Below the pieces are notes generated by a model. The model ran no database searches and was not told the DNA's origin. It worked only from the letters and a program-made list of their open reading frames with translations. Positions 1 through 11,556 of a stretch of DNA of 64,000 nucleotides are shown here, one piece after another; the first letter of the stretch is position 1; the number at the start of each line of letters is the position of its first letter. The stretch is from the NCBI GenBank assembly GCA_900169235.1, contig FWCC01000344.1, positions 49,253 to 113,252 on the forward strand, written 5' to 3'. Both the position numbers and the translations under genes were made by a program. Origin of the DNA: Zarea fungicola. Its lineage: Eukaryota > Ascomycota > Sordariomycetes > Hypocreales > Cordycipitaceae.

Positions 1-21
1 CACAAACTAAAATATCATCAG

Positions 22-881
22 GCGTGCACACCTTCCCAGCACCAGGCGTCACATTGACGTATACCGTCAAGGGCTCTGGGCCGCTGCTCTTCATCCAAGC
101 CGCCGGATGGGGCATTTCATCGCGGTACCTTCAAATTGGGCTTGCTACTCTCGAGGAGCACTTTACCCTGATTTACCCAGAGCCGCGCGCCTCCGGCAAC
201 TCGGCGCGACCAGACAATGAGGATGACATGGGCACATCCGACATGGCCGACGACATTGAGCGCCTCAGAGTCCATCTCCAGCTCGACCAAATTGACCTCG
301 TCGGTCACTCCAACGGCGGCACAATTGCGCTCGCCTATGCGGAGCGCTACCCGACCGCTGTGAGGAAGCTGATCCTCGTAACACACTGGCTGGCGGGCTA
401 TGACGACTCGGCGGAGTGGAAGCGGTTTCTAGAAGAGCGCCGCGAGAGGCCAGCCTATGCGAAGGCTCTTGCCGCGTTCAAGGCCACGGCGGACCGGGCG
501 CCTGACGCACCACCCTTGTCAGATGATGAGTGGTATAAGAACTTGGTGGACTCATTGTCGTTTTACGTTGGGGATGTACAGAACCATTATCCTATTTTTG
601 TTGAGGCCATGGGCGTGCCGTCGCGCTGGGTGGGCAAGATGCAAAGCGCGGCCGATAAGAAGAAACCATTAGAGCTGTATGCCGGGCTAGATAAGGTAAC
701 AGCAAAGACGCTGTGCATAGGATGCTCCGAGGACCCCGTTTGTTCAGAGAATGCATCGCGAGTAACTGCAGAAGGCATTCCTGGGGCAAAGCTGGTGGTT
801 GTGCGGGAGGTGGGACACTTCCCATGGATTGAGCAGCCAGATGAGTTTTTCCCGGCAATCAGAGATTTTATTGAGCCGTAA
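22..881 (+). CDS. alpha/beta hydrolase, 3' exon of a gene cut by the window edge
   Basis: This is the last exon of an alpha/beta-hydrolase-fold enzyme of unknown substrate. The open frame has no usable ATG at its 5' end (it would begin on GTG). An ACTAA branch-like motif followed by TCATCAG at 15-21 looks like an intron 3' end, so I start the exon at 22 and infer that upstream exons lie outside the window. About 285 residues are visible. They contain the nucleophile elbow GHSNGG (Ser nucleophile) and a C-terminal VGHFPW that supplies the catalytic His. The fold runs to the expected end, closing on IRDFIEP. The family includes esterases, lactonases and C-C hydrolases, and nothing here separates them. 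It belongs to the hydrolase-rich left part of the window. Confidence 0.8.
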
Positions 882-944
882 TTTTATTTCTTTCCTCGAG
901 TGTACCAAAATGTGCGACCAAGGCAGCTGGTGTCTGAGAGCAAC

Positions 945-980
945 TGTTTCTGCTGTTTCTGCTGTTTCTGCTGTTTCTGC
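945..980. repeat. 9-bp minisatellite, 4 copies
   Basis: Four perfect tandem copies of TGTTTCTGC, followed by a partial fifth, about 65 bp beyond the stop codon of the first hydrolase. Probably within or near its 3' untranslated region. Confidence 0.9.
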
Positions 981-2673
981 TGTTGAGGCCATCAGCTGAT
1001 CAGCAAGTCAGTTACAGCATTTTCAAACGCCTTTCCAGCGCTTTCAAAAGGCCGTTTTCAGGCTTGCCCTAATAAAAAAGCTGACTCACAAGCAGGAAAA
1101 TATACCCTGAAGGGAGCCGTACACTGATCCGTCGCCAGATCTACCTGTAGACATTGAATGTCTCATCGAAGCGGCATGCTGAAGTCATGACAAGTTTGCT
1201 TTGATGAAGTGTTCCCCGCCACGCCATAAGTTATGGAACATTACAGAAGAAAGAGTCCATGATTGGCATGCTACTGGGACTTTTAGACACTGGTGACTGT
1301 GTTTTGTGTGTGTGAAGATGCTATAGTAATAAGTTACCAGAGACTGATTGCGGCTTTCAGCCACAGCCATTACGTAGACGGCGCCATCGGACAAGACTGT
1401 CGCAGTAATCACAAAAATTCCTTCCACATAATATGGCCAGTTCAGTCTCGCAGATCTTTGTTTCAAGGGTGACTAATTTTAGCTGCATTACGCATGGACT
1501 TGTCGCAAACTTGAGGTGCCTCGATGATTGGACGCCGCCTCGCAGGCCAGCACACCTTCTAGAACGACCACCAGTGTAAGTCGTGGCTTAATATTTTGAT
1601 CTGCAAACCATCTAAATGTGCTTAATAGTTTAACTTTTGAACTCAGCATACCAAGTGGAGCGGCTTTCAACCTCGGCCCAGTGCTTGGCAGCATTTTTGC
1701 TCTGTACTTGCAGCGAGGCGGGGTGAAGGCGCATTACCAGACATACGAAGACTTCTGTTCTGAATTTGCCTCCGCATTCCACTTGTAAGCGCTAACCACC
1801 CAATTTTCCATATAGGCTTTAAGCTTCGGACGCATTAACACCCCGATGGTTGCCATTAGAGCGTCGTCTCTGGTTGTTCAATACCATCGATTTCTTTGAG
1901 TGCGCGAAGCTTCCAGCAAGTCAGCCTACCTAGTCTACGTAACAGTTGGAGTAAATTGAGATTGGCTAAATAATCGCTCTATTTAGTTGTAGCGGTTGTA
2001 TGTGTAGATCGAAACAGGACTTCGGCACCTCGGCCCCTAACAGTTGCAACCTAATTAATTGTAAGTGCTTTACCAAGGAAGCGCTTTTAACCGCCGCAAC
2101 GCCTGTAAGTGACTTGCTTGGAGTTTGGTGCACTCAAAAGGGTAAGTTCTGATGACAGGGAATACGGATTGAAGCTTAGGTTGGTAAACACTTTGCATTG
2201 CACAGTGCTGGTGTCCTGGCAATCAGTAGTTGACAGTCCATGAGAAGATTACACTGGAAAATACTCGTCAAGCTTAAAGATACCGGCGAGCCTTGTCATT
2301 ACCTACATGCAAAGAACGCGTTGTGGACTGGATCGCATACCGGACTGCCGATCGCTTGTTCGTGATGTCATATACCACTTCATTGCCAATTATAGCTGTT
2401 GATCCGGACCTCTGTTGGCCCGTACTTTTATAATCCACTCACATGGCAGTAAGATCCAATTTGGCCTATGCTTTGCAATCTACTCGCATGCCTGTAAGCT
2501 TCAATTTGGCATCTGGCTATGTTTGCATGGATATTTCTTCGGGAGTAGAGTCAGAATGCCTCGGCGCATGTCGTAATCTCAGCCCGAAACATCAGCACAG
2601 TTGACTTACCTGTACTAATCAAGGACTGAAAATCATTGCCGTCTTGTGCTAATCCAATTTTCGTTTTGAGAAG

Positions 2674-2682
2674 TATATAAAG
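2674..2682 (+). promoter_or_regulatory. TATA box of the 2802 gene
   Basis: TATATAAAG lies about 120 bp upstream of the ATG at 2802, a normal distance for a highly expressed fungal gene with a short leader. Confidence 0.6.
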
Positions 2683-2801
2683 CCTCGCAAACACCCTTCT
2701 ATTCCGTGATACTCTGCATCAACAGCATCCATACAAAACACAGCAAGATATTACTCAAACATTTCTTTACACTTCAACTCCATAGCCCAATATTCTTCAA
2801 A

Positions 2802-3218
2802 ATGCTCAAATCGATTCCTCTGTTTATTCTTGGTGCTGCCACTGGCACTCAAGCCCTATGGCTAGCCATTGCAGAAATGACCTACCAGACCAACACCAAC
2901 GGAGGCGGCACCTTCCCCTCCCCATTCTGCCAGGTTGGCAGGGGTGATACTATTGATGCTGCCATGGGTGCTGCCGGTAGCACTACCGACGGAACTGCAA
3001 TTGGCGGTATTCAGAAGTGCAGCGAGCTCCCCTCCACGAAGAGCAATCAGCTAGGAGGATTCTGGAATGATCATGGGACCATCAACTACGAAGATGACAA
3101 GACTCACTGGTCCTGCAACCCCGGGTCAGGTTCGTCAGGACAGTGCGACGCCGGCGACGGTGCGCCTAAGAGGAAGAGATCCGGTGCCAATATGGCGGCG
3201 GTAGAGTTCTCAGCTTAG
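2802..3218 (+). CDS. small secreted protein, 138 aa, four Cys
   Basis: Not recognised as a known family. I use the ATG at 2802 (MLKSIPLFIL...) because the frame upstream opens only on GTG and because this start gives a signal peptide of about 19 residues (hydrophobic core IPLFILGAATGTQA). The mature part is glycine-, serine- and threonine-rich and has four cysteines (FCQ, KCS, SCN, QCD), enough for two disulfides. The C-terminal part carries a basic KRKR run that could be a Kex2-type processing site. A TATA box sits about 120 bp upstream, so the gene looks expressed. No intron is needed. The size, secretion signal and cysteines fit an effector-like or surface protein, but no function can be assigned from sequence alone. 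Confidence 0.6.
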   Translation: MLKSIPLFILGAATGTQALWLAIAEMTYQTNTNGGGTFPSPFCQVGRGDTIDAAMGAAGSTTDGTAIGGIQKCSELPSTKSNQLGGFWNDHGTINYEDDKTHWSCNPGSGSSGQCDAGDGAPKRKRSGANMAAVEFSA

Positions 3219-4803
3219 ATACAGAACTGGGTGGGCATTGCAGAAGGAGCCAGCACATAGAATCGAACGAATAAATTCTAGACACACCGTATGGATCAAT
3301 CCAACTGAAAGCCCCCCAAAACTGAACGCTAACAATGGTGCAGGAATTTGTCATATGCTGGAGCGCCATTACCAATAAATCCATGCTAGTTTGTCCTATA
3401 CTGGGGCTGCAAGAGTGAGATTAGGTAGCTGTTACTGGCGGCATGTGATTTCCTCTGCTACTACACATCTAGACTTGTGAGTCTCTTCCACCATCTTTCT
3501 AGTTAAGGTTGTTATATGAGGTTTGAATACCAACGTGCCTTCCCCCAATAGCACCAATCCGCAGCAGAAAAATAGTTAGGCGGAGTTCGTAGTCTATTTT
3601 AAATTTCCCAATCCTACATTTTCTCAGTCTACATAGTTCAGTTGCTCGATGCTGACGAGTGTGCCTTCCTGCCGACGTCGTGGACTAGCAAATCATCAGA
3701 GGTCATGCCAATCGCAGCTCTAATTCTCCTCACCGGCACCGTTACTAGACGGATTATTTGCTGCATTGGGTCTTCTCACCACTACCGTACAGCGCGAATG
3801 AGTGGAAAAAGCTGATAAGTTGCATCAGTTGCCCCCTAACAGTTGCCCCCTCGGCGCCGAGATGATGTGATAACTTTGTAGTCTCGAGGCTCATTAAATC
3901 AAGCACCTTGGAAAGTCTCCGATTGGCGGATCCGGAGGACGGGTGAGCGATCACTCCCGGCCGAAATTGTCGTTCCTTGCTGCTTAACCACCAGGTGAAA
4001 ACGGCCCCAGGATACACTTCTCGCGTGACCTTGTTACCCCTTTCTACTACCTTGAGCTTACACACCGGCAAGCTGAGAGGCAATGTGGTGCCAATGGTTA
4101 TAAAACTACAGTAAAAAAGGTGCCCGCTGTACGTTCATTTAGGTCGAATTGTACGGTGCTCCTCACAGTAATACGCCGACGCAAGTTACTGATCCTGTTC
4201 AAGCTGAAGGAAATCTTTGTCAGTATAAAGGGGCTATTGAATACTTCTTCACCCGATAATGGCGCTTTGATTATTTACTTCATTCAAAAGCGGGATGTCA
4301 TTTGTATATACGGGGACGTCCAAGGGCGACTATGGCCGATATATCAAATTGTCAAATTGCTCAGTGCCCTTCTGTTTATAACTACTTTCACATAGTGAGA
4401 CATGGAATAGCGAGTCACAGTATATTCAGACAAAAATGACGCTAATTTGCCCGTCACGCATGCGAGAGCAGTGAGGGACCTTAGTCCGTGAAGGGTAAGA
4501 CATCCGTCTCCCCATCAACTAGTCTATTTTGAAACCTTCGCATACCGCAGCGACGATCGCACAGTATTATTGGGAGGGTGACTGTTTATTTCTGAAATTG
4601 TTAGTATATCCATAAATAGGAATTTATGTCCTAGGCTTCAAAACTTTACAGCTTAAAAACCTCGTACCACCACATTTACCGCTGAACATTCACTGCCTGT
4701 CCTGCCACCAAAGACTCCTACACCCATCCACGGAAGATTTGTTCGTGCGTATAGTCCAATACTTATGTCTTATCTCCCAAAATGTATTAACATTCGACAG
4801 AAG
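3219..4803. other. gene-free stretch, 1.6 kb
   Basis: AT-leaning sequence with only short unsupported frames (for example 3754-4083 minus and 4120-4395 plus, which has no ATG start). A local direct repeat of GTTGCCCCCT occurs near 3830-3851. Possibly decayed mobile-element sequence, but no element can be named. Confidence 0.5.
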
Positions 4804-5028
4804 ATGCGGTATGCGATTGCTTTCCTCTTTGTGGCTTCAGCCCTCGCCCAGGTTAATAGGCGTACCTGCATAATGGACGACTATCCATATCCGAACATTC
4901 GCGATAAGCATCACATCGTAAAATGTGAGAAAGGATATGAAGTATTGGAGGAGTGCAAGAAGGGGGCTATTGCAATAATGGATGAGAAGAGTGGGGAGGG
5001 TGCTAAATGTGTTGCTGTTCTGAATTAA
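4804..5028 (+). CDS. very small secreted protein, 74 aa, four Cys
   Basis: No family recognised. The frame extends upstream to 4765, but I choose the internal ATG at 4804 because MRYAIAFLFVASALAQ is a textbook signal peptide (about 16 residues, cleavage after ALA-Q or nearby). The mature peptide of about 58 residues is strongly charged and has four cysteines (TC, KC, EC, KC) spaced across its length, so two disulfides are likely. No intron is required. It stands alone in AT-rich DNA between two long gene-free stretches, a setting typical of fungal effector candidates. A role in host or microbe interaction is inference from size, secretion and cysteines. Confidence 0.6.
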   Translation: MRYAIAFLFVASALAQVNRRTCIMDDYPYPNIRDKHHIVKCEKGYEVLEECKKGAIAIMDEKSGEGAKCVAVLN

Positions 5029-5771
5029 GTCGGTGAATTCGATTCGCCTTGGAATATACTACAGCTCTAAACGACTGTCTTGCCGGGAAGCATGTGCAAT
5101 GCATTATATATAGCAAATATTCCGCTTTATTAAAAGATAGAAGTTATTATTCTCATAACTTCACTATATTTGTCAGGGACATAGCAGGTACATATTGGAT
5201 GCTAGGGATACCTGGCACGGCTGGTTATTGCTGGATCTTTTTAGATCTCTATGGCCGAGTAGCTACCTAGCACCCTCGTCCTCACAAGAAGGTACAGAGC
5301 TAAACCTAAAGCATAGGTAAAGACAACATGGATTCCCCAAAATGTGGCCTGCATATCCCGAACTCTAAAAAGGTAAGCCGTTATCTTTGTGCCCACTTTG
5401 ACCTAGTTAGTTTCCTTTACTGAATATGACAGATCCTGAGTCGCCGCATGCTTAACGGGAAAGCCGGTCTTGATCTCCCGAAACGCAGAATACGCGGTTC
5501 GTTCAACGGGAACTCAACCAGCGAAATCAGCTTATTTGTGGAGCTGCTTCGAGCACCCGGCAGAACATGGAAGAACATGTCTTCAAAAATGGGTATTGCA
5601 GACTATTTTCCTTGATATTATTGAACAGGTTCTTGATTTGCAGTGGATTTGCTGTCATGCCAGCCTTCGTGTTGTCCTCTTTCCTGTCTAGGACTGCGAC
5701 TTTCAAGTCCGGTACTGGTGGTTCTGTGTAGAATTGTGGCTGCTTCTAAGCGACTATGGCCATTGCAGCGC
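5029..5771. other. gene-free stretch with repeat copy A
   Basis: Contains the first copy of the ~105 bp dispersed repeat (5171-5275). Otherwise no gene supported; the frames at 5470-5953 are shadows or random. Confidence 0.55.
5171..5275 (+). repeat. dispersed ~105 bp repeat, copy A
   Basis: From TGTCAGGGAC to TAGCACCCTC this matches 16101-16207 over its whole length with scattered substitutions, many of them C/T or G/A transitions, and small gaps. The shared central block includes CACGGCTGGTTATTGC. Both copies are in the same orientation, and each lies within about 150 bp downstream of a gene's stop codon. No clear terminal inverted repeats are visible, so element class is unknown. Confidence 0.75.
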
Positions 5772-6587
5772 CTATCTAAGTATTTCCTCGACAAATTTTG
5801 TGATTTGGTCAACATGAGTAAGGAAAGGCGCATGCCCAGCATCCTCCAGACTAAGCACTTTCCACTCAACGCCGCTGTACTGTAGCATTGCCTCCTGGCC
5901 CGCGACAGGAATCGCATTGTCAAGATGGCACTTGATGTACCCCCTCCTCCCATTAAATTCTTTGTCCGGCCAAGCTGGAGACGGACTGGGCGTGATCAAT
6001 GTAGTGAAAGCCTGCTGTTCCATTCCGGCAATGGCTTGCGCCGCTTGTTCTTCAGTCGCACCATTGTAGAAGACGTGTTCAGGGCCGTCCACATCGAGAT
6101 AGCCGGTGGATTTCTAACAACTTAGTATCATAATCCATAAAGAAAGTATCTTCACATAGAGAGTGGCGGCAGTACTTACATTCAGCACAGCCCAAGGAGC
6201 AGGTTCATCCCCAGGCTTCACCATGCTGTCGCCCTCGTTCATCACGAATGCGGATATGAATAAAAGGCCAACAACGCCACCCCGTTTACCATCAGCACGG
6301 CGCTCAGATATGCTTAGACCCTTGGCAGCGGCAGCGCCAGGAATCCCGCCATATGAATGCATTACAAGCAAAACTTCACTACCGCGCTCTAGCTCTGGCA
6401 TGAGAAGCTCTCGCACATAGGCAGCGTCCGTCGCGACATCTTTATCCCGTGGATCCAGCGCGCCAACAGAAGGCAGTCCGCCAGACAAAGTAGAGTATCC
6501 GGCCTCTTCGAGAGACTCTAGGAGTGCCCCATAGTGCTGGGGTGTATGCCATGCACCCGGAACAAGAAGAATAGTTGGCTTTGACAT
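5772..6587 (-). CDS. alpha/beta hydrolase (esterase-like), 249 aa, one intron
   Basis: A small alpha/beta-hydrolase of the Abhydrolase_6 type, similar in layout to plant and fungal esterases that begin ILLVPGAWH. Two exons: 6587-6180 and 6113-5772, joined across a 66-nt intron (GTAAGT donor, TACTAAG branch, TTAG acceptor), phase 0. The splice is needed because the first frame stops shortly after the donor while the second resumes the fold. Catalytic features are the nucleophile elbow HSYGG (Ser78) and the late GHAPF (His230). The oxyanion turn is in VPGAWH near residues 9-14. No signal peptide, so cytosolic. Its substrate cannot be read from sequence. It runs away from the S9 peptidase upstream, with about 980 bp of gene-free DNA between. 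Confidence 0.85.
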
Positions 6588-7569
6588 TGTTGTGAATGAT
6601 TTCGCGTAATACCACGTACAACGGTTTCCAGTTACGGCGTCTATTCACAAATGCATACATACAACACACACGCAAACATATATATACATATTTTCTATGA
6701 TGGTAGGATGAACAATCCATATACTACGAAAGTCTGAAGCTTGGTACACTGTTGTGTCTACTGACCTAAAACGGATTTGATCCTTACATAATGTAGGGCA
6801 GGGTTGCTTTCTCTACTACCCAAAAACGTAATGTACCGAATAGCCGAACCGAATAACCTCCTGACATTCTAGCATTTGGTAACTAGTTGCATTATTAATC
6901 TGCGGGAATTAGATCCACAGTCAGCTTTGCCTACTGGCTTACAGCGTGGCAGAATCCACCATGTCACGAGTCAAGATATACAGCAGAATAGTACGTTTGA
7001 CATAAGCAGCCGTGGATGAATTTAATTTAATTTTAAAGCAGAATGTAGCCCAGAAGTGAAAAATTGCTCGTTGTAGATGTGGCTGGTTCATTTTAGTCTT
7101 TGGCTTGTAGTGCATAAGTCGTTGGCTTGGTAGGCTAGACTTGCATTAAATGGTCTACTCATCCATCATCTAAGTTAGCATTCTGCATATATGGCACCCG
7201 GTTCAACGGCCGAGCTAGTGCGCCTCCGCAGGGTGCTCTTCTTTTAGATCTTAACTGACTTGATTTAGTTATTATTAATTATCGCGCCTCTGTTCTCTCA
7301 CAGTGCTATCTGTCAACAGGAAGGTGTGACTATAGACACTTCACCAATATCATACATGAGTAGAAGTAGCTAACCGTGTGTTAATCGTGTCAGCCTAGTT
7401 AGTAGCAACTACAGAGCTACATATTCCTACAACCTAGTATGTGCGAGGGGCCGGGCCAGGCCGCATTATTGAATACGCAGCAGTACAACGCTCATGCCGT
7501 CGGTAGTATATAGCACCAAAACCACCAAAACTACTATTCTGGATCAACCCTCACGTCTTATTGCTAGTT
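6588..7569. other. gene-free stretch, about 1 kb
   Basis: AT-leaning sequence with no supported frame. It holds the promoter of the hydrolase to the left and the 3' flank of the S9 peptidase to the right. Confidence 0.6.
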
Positions 7570-9651
7570 TTACATCCGTTCAGTTAAATAACGCTTCCAC
7601 CAGTCCTCCTTGCGTATAAATGACTGATGAATGGTATTTTCCCCAACCCATCCATGACCTTCATTCGGGAACACAACCACCTCGGCGACTCTTCCCTTGG
7701 CATGCATCGCGGAGGCCATCATCTGCGCTTGAGCTACAGGAACGACCATGTCAATCTCTCCCTGTAATAGCAACAGAGGTGCCTTTACATCGTTGGCAAA
7801 ATGACATGGGCTGCGCTCTACCAATACACGTTCTCTGTCCTCAGGCTTTGTCTTGCTAAGCATTATTCGATCCACATCTTGGCTTTCAAACTTGTACGAA
7901 TCAGCCTGAAGTGCTTTGACGTCACTAATGCCGTAGGAGCTGATCCCCGCGGCCCAAACATCCGGATACATTTGTAAGGCCCGAAGTGTCAGATATCCAC
8001 CTGCACTGCCTCCATAAATTCCAACGCGTTTTTCATCGATCAGGTTCCTGTCCACGAGAAAATTTACAGCACTGACAGTATCAAAGACATCAACAAGGCC
8101 CCAGTAGCCTGAGAGTCGCTCACGGTATTCTCTCCCGAAGCCAGTGGAGCCAGTGTAGTTGACAGCACACACGGCAAAGCCACGCGTGGTCCAGTACTGA
8201 ATTTCCAAATCCAGGGCGGGAGACGTATGTCCATTGGGCCCGCCATGAACTTTGACAAGGAGGGGAGGGAGAGTTTTGCCAGGTGCCTGGAAGTTGGGAT
8301 TGCGAGGAGGGAAGTAGAACATGTGCACAACGCCGTCAGCTTGAGGCCCACAGACCTGCGGCGCAGTGTAACTTATTGCCCGCGAGACAAATCCAGGTGC
8401 TAGGTCAAACGATGCAGTTGCCATGAGAATAGCCTTTTCCGTTTCAAGGGATGGGGCAATTGTAACCAATGCGAGTTCCTGTGGTGATGTCGCAGAGGAA
8501 GCGACAATTGCAAAAGAGTTGCTTGACACTCGGTAGATTCCAGTTTCTGGGCTTCCAATATCAACGTACGGGAGGTCAAGTTCTCGACCTGTGCAAGTTG
8601 TGGTATCAATGAGCATAAGTCGACTTGTGGCCTCAGTAACCGCTGTGGCCACGATGGTCGTCTCTGTCAGGTGAATGTATGTAGAACTAGACAGTGTTAG
8701 CCCAGGTGGTGTTGAGAAATTCATCTGAAACGTACCTTCCAAGCAACCATTCAGCACCAGCAAATTCTGACTTCTCTGCGCCAGTTATAGTCAACGCTCG
8801 TATTTGATGCGCCTGGGGGCAAAAGGAATACAATTGCCAGTAGCCTGTTCGATCGCTTGCAAAATAGAGCAGTCCATCGAGTCCCCATTTTGGCTGTGCT
8901 ATACTTTCTTCAAGCGCCTTGCCGGCTATGTGAGTAGGATTTTCACATGATCCGTCCTTCCACTCCGCAAAACATAGTCTAGTTCCAGTCCAGGGCATGT
9001 CTGGGTGAGACCATTGAATCCAAGAAACAACACTGCCATCATTATTGAACTTGGGATGAGAATAGAAGTCGTCTCCCTGCGCAATTGCTTTTTCCTCTCC
9101 AGAGTACACGTTGATCGCTACCAATGAATTGTGAACATGGGTTGATTGAGTCTCCGGCGTAGCCTCTCGATGGTCCTCTTTAATGGCAATCACCCACTGT
9201 GGGCTTGTAGGATGGCTGCAGAAATCAGCATAACGAATGTCTGGATTGCCCAGGCAAACAGTCTTAGTTTGCCCGGATGCGGGATCCAGTGTGTATACCC
9301 CACGCGACTTGTCGTCCGCGAAAATAATGTGTCCATCCGGCCGCATGGCAACAGAGCCACCGCCGAGCTCCTGGACGGTAGCGTGAGCACTCATCTCTCT
9401 TGGCAGAACATCTCGGCTTTGTCCATTGAGGTGCTGCACAATGGCAAAGCGGCCATCCTCCGTCGGCCGGCATTGAACCGAGTAAATGGCACCCGAGGCT
9501 TCCTGAGGTGGATTAGCAGTTGACCCTGCAAACTTATCAATCGGACAGGACAAACATCAACAACTACTTCATTGAGCGAGATGCTACATGTTGCTAGACG
9601 TTCCGCGGTGAGCGGGCTATCCCACTGGCCGTACGGGGCTGTTTGAATCAT
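7570..9651 (-). CDS. S9 family serine peptidase (dipeptidyl/acylaminoacyl peptidase type), 659 aa
   Basis: A prolyl-oligopeptidase-clan peptidase: an N-terminal beta-propeller with a C-terminal alpha/beta-hydrolase domain. Three exons: 9651-9556, 9502-8736 and 8686-7570. The introns are 53 nt (GTTTGT donor, GCTAAT branch, CTCAG acceptor, phase 0) and 49 nt (GTACGT donor, GCTAAC branch, TCTAG acceptor, phase 2). The ATG at 9651 starts MIQTAPYGQWDSPLTA, the usual opening of this fungal group. Catalytic Ser515 sits in GGSAGGY, Asp600 in GEIDMVVP and His632 in NEGHGW. HGGP near residues 435-438 is the expected oxyanion element. There is no signal peptide, so it probably acts in the cytosol, trimming oligopeptides. 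The length is normal for the family and the gene looks intact. Unspliced, it appears as three overlapping broken frames. Confidence 0.9.
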
Positions 9652-10720
9652 ACTGTGACAACGCGGAGACACTGAGGTTGAGAAATTAATCACAAACTCG
9701 ACGATACCTTTCTGCGATTCCTGATCGGCAATTGCGGTAATCTCGTTCAACTGAAAAGGATGGGAAAAAGTCGACTGTCCATTCAGTTGGGACTGGAGCG
9801 AGGGCCGGTTCCGAAGCAGTGGAGTTGATGACTCAATGTTGCGGTTCTCGGAATACCTTAGGTTCAACTAGTGGCGGTGTCAAATTACCCACACTACAGA
9901 TTTCTCTAACCAATAGATCTTTGTATTTGCTTTATTAAGTTGAGTTGTCTATTCTTAATGTGTGAATTGACGAAGCTGAACCCACAGGCTGTTGGCTGAA
10001 AGTTTGCGTATTGCCAAGGTTCTCGCAAATGGTCCATAACCTCGATAATAAATCCACAATTCGTTTGAAAACATAAATGAATCTATTACCACCTATTTTA
10101 TTGTGAAATGTGCTGAAGATGGTAAGGCTGTACTATGTCATTTGCGTGCCCGTTTGGAAATACAGAAAGCACGCTTTGGTTTCCTAGGTTATAAGTATTT
10201 GCATTCAGAGAAGTTTGCTGCCAATGTTCTTTCACCAATGCAGGTAGTGGTTTATGGTTTTTGGTTGACTCAACAGATGCTGCGTTCTATGTTTCACCAA
10301 ATATTTTGGTGGTGCAGGCGCATAGACGACTGTATTGATGGCACATCCCGCTCGCCGGTCGTATGTGTGAAAGAATTGGGGCTGTATCCAACCTTAGGTA
10401 TCTTGTAAAAGAAAATACAGACAACTAAAACATTATGATTACATCGCGCTCTCTTGACCTTCTGTGCCGGCTGAGCTGTTTCTACTATTACTACTATTAC
10501 TACTNNNNNNNNNNNNNNNNNNNNNNNNNNNNNNNNNNNNNNNNNNNNNNNNNNNNNNNNNNNNNNNTACTACTATTACTACTATTACTATAAAGATCCG
10601 ATGTAGCTTGAAAATGCATGGTAGACTGACATTTCGATTGTGAGAGTGTCCTATTATGACGAAGAGGCTCAAGAGATAACTCATTAGCTCTTTGCAGCCT
10701 TTCTGTCTCCTGTTGCTGTG
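9652..10720. other. gene-free stretch with microsatellite and assembly gap
   Basis: Contains an unsupported frame at 10103-10408 (no ATG start, no recognised family), and the interrupted triplet-like microsatellite at 10486-10590. No other gene is supported. Confidence 0.5.
10486..10590. repeat. TAC/TAT microsatellite interrupted by 63 N
   Basis: A run of TACTATTACTAC-type units on both sides of 63 undetermined bases (10505-10567). The gap lies entirely inside the repeat, so it is a collapsed or unsequenced microsatellite of unknown true length rather than missing unique sequence. Confidence 0.9.
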
Positions 10721-11556
10721 CTACCGCAGCGACCACGAGCCGCCTGCGCTTTCTCTTCTTATGCAACACCACCAGACAAACCATCCTGCCACAAATATTA
10801 AGATTAAAGGCAGACCAATCAGTATAAACCAGTCAATAGAACCGTGTTCCATGCTCTGACTTGGATCATAATGGGCAACACAGTCTGTTGTACGCCCGAT
10901 GATGGCATTAGCTGTCGCGTCTGGAACCCAAGTTTGTATCTGGATATTGCCACAGTGGCTGCGCAGCGAAGGCGGCGCCGGGGTAAGGGAGATTACACCC
11001 GAGGCTTGCCACATAGTTTTCCAAGCTTTATGTACTAAAAGTATAGTGGACGGCGATAGCATGGGATGGGGACTGATAGATGAACTCTCCGTCGTTGCTG
11101 GAGCACCAGAGTCAGAAGCATCAAGGGTGCTGCTCTGAGACGATTCGATAGCTTGACCACAATATTGTTCCGTTAAGCTCTCATCGAGAATAGTACTCGG
11201 TGTAAACCTGCTGTGTGGAAATGCTTCCGCTATTAGTGACGGTAGCCAACAAAGAGAAGCGAGGCAAAGCTGGGAGGGGATTATGCATGCCTGGAACAGC
11301 AATAAGCGGATGTAACAAAGGTGGCCTTGTCCATGGACGAGACCAGCATGATATACGCCGTCCACTGCGCAGGACAGACGCCCGGTTCGAAACTTAGGTT
11401 GCTTGTGGCTGACGCGTTGTATCCGGGCGGCTGGCAAGTTGGGAAGTTGTGCGGATCCGACAAGAAGGCTGAGTATGTCACTGTAGGAAAGAAGCCATCT
11501 GGACCATAGGGACCGACACTTATGACAGTTGTAGAGACAGGGAATGCCCTCCGCAA
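10721..11556 (-). CDS. probable single-pass membrane protein, 5' end unresolved
   Basis: Resembles a common fungal type of surface protein: a secreted part with a CPAxW...CC pattern, a Ser/Thr-rich stalk and one membrane span. Exon at about 11556-11291 encodes FEPGVCPAQW...TSAYCC. The next exon, 11210-10721, encodes the stalk, then the membrane segment WFILIGLPLILIFVAGWF and a short basic tail. They join in phase 2 only if the 80-nt intron uses a GC donor (AG|GCATGC) with acceptor CACACAG. No GT donor fits. The upstream frame has a TGA just before 11556 and no ATG, so a 5' exon with the signal peptide is missing from this model. Near the end, a second frame carries a more basic tail (KKRKRRR) that runs on into the microsatellite, so a frameshift is possible. 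It may be a decaying gene. Confidence 0.5.

Larger units (their letters stand above)
882..2801. other. gene-free stretch, 1.9 kb
   Basis: No convincing gene. Frames are short and lack family features. It contains the 9-bp minisatellite at 945-980 and, at its right end, the TATA box and 5' leader of the small secreted protein gene at 2802. Confidence 0.6.

Noticed and set aside
10103..10408. Open frame of 101 codons
   Set aside because: Starts on GTG, no family features, isolated in AT-rich DNA.
10505..10567. N run as evidence of missing unique sequence
   Set aside because: Both flanks are the same microsatellite, so the gap is most simply a repeat-length gap.
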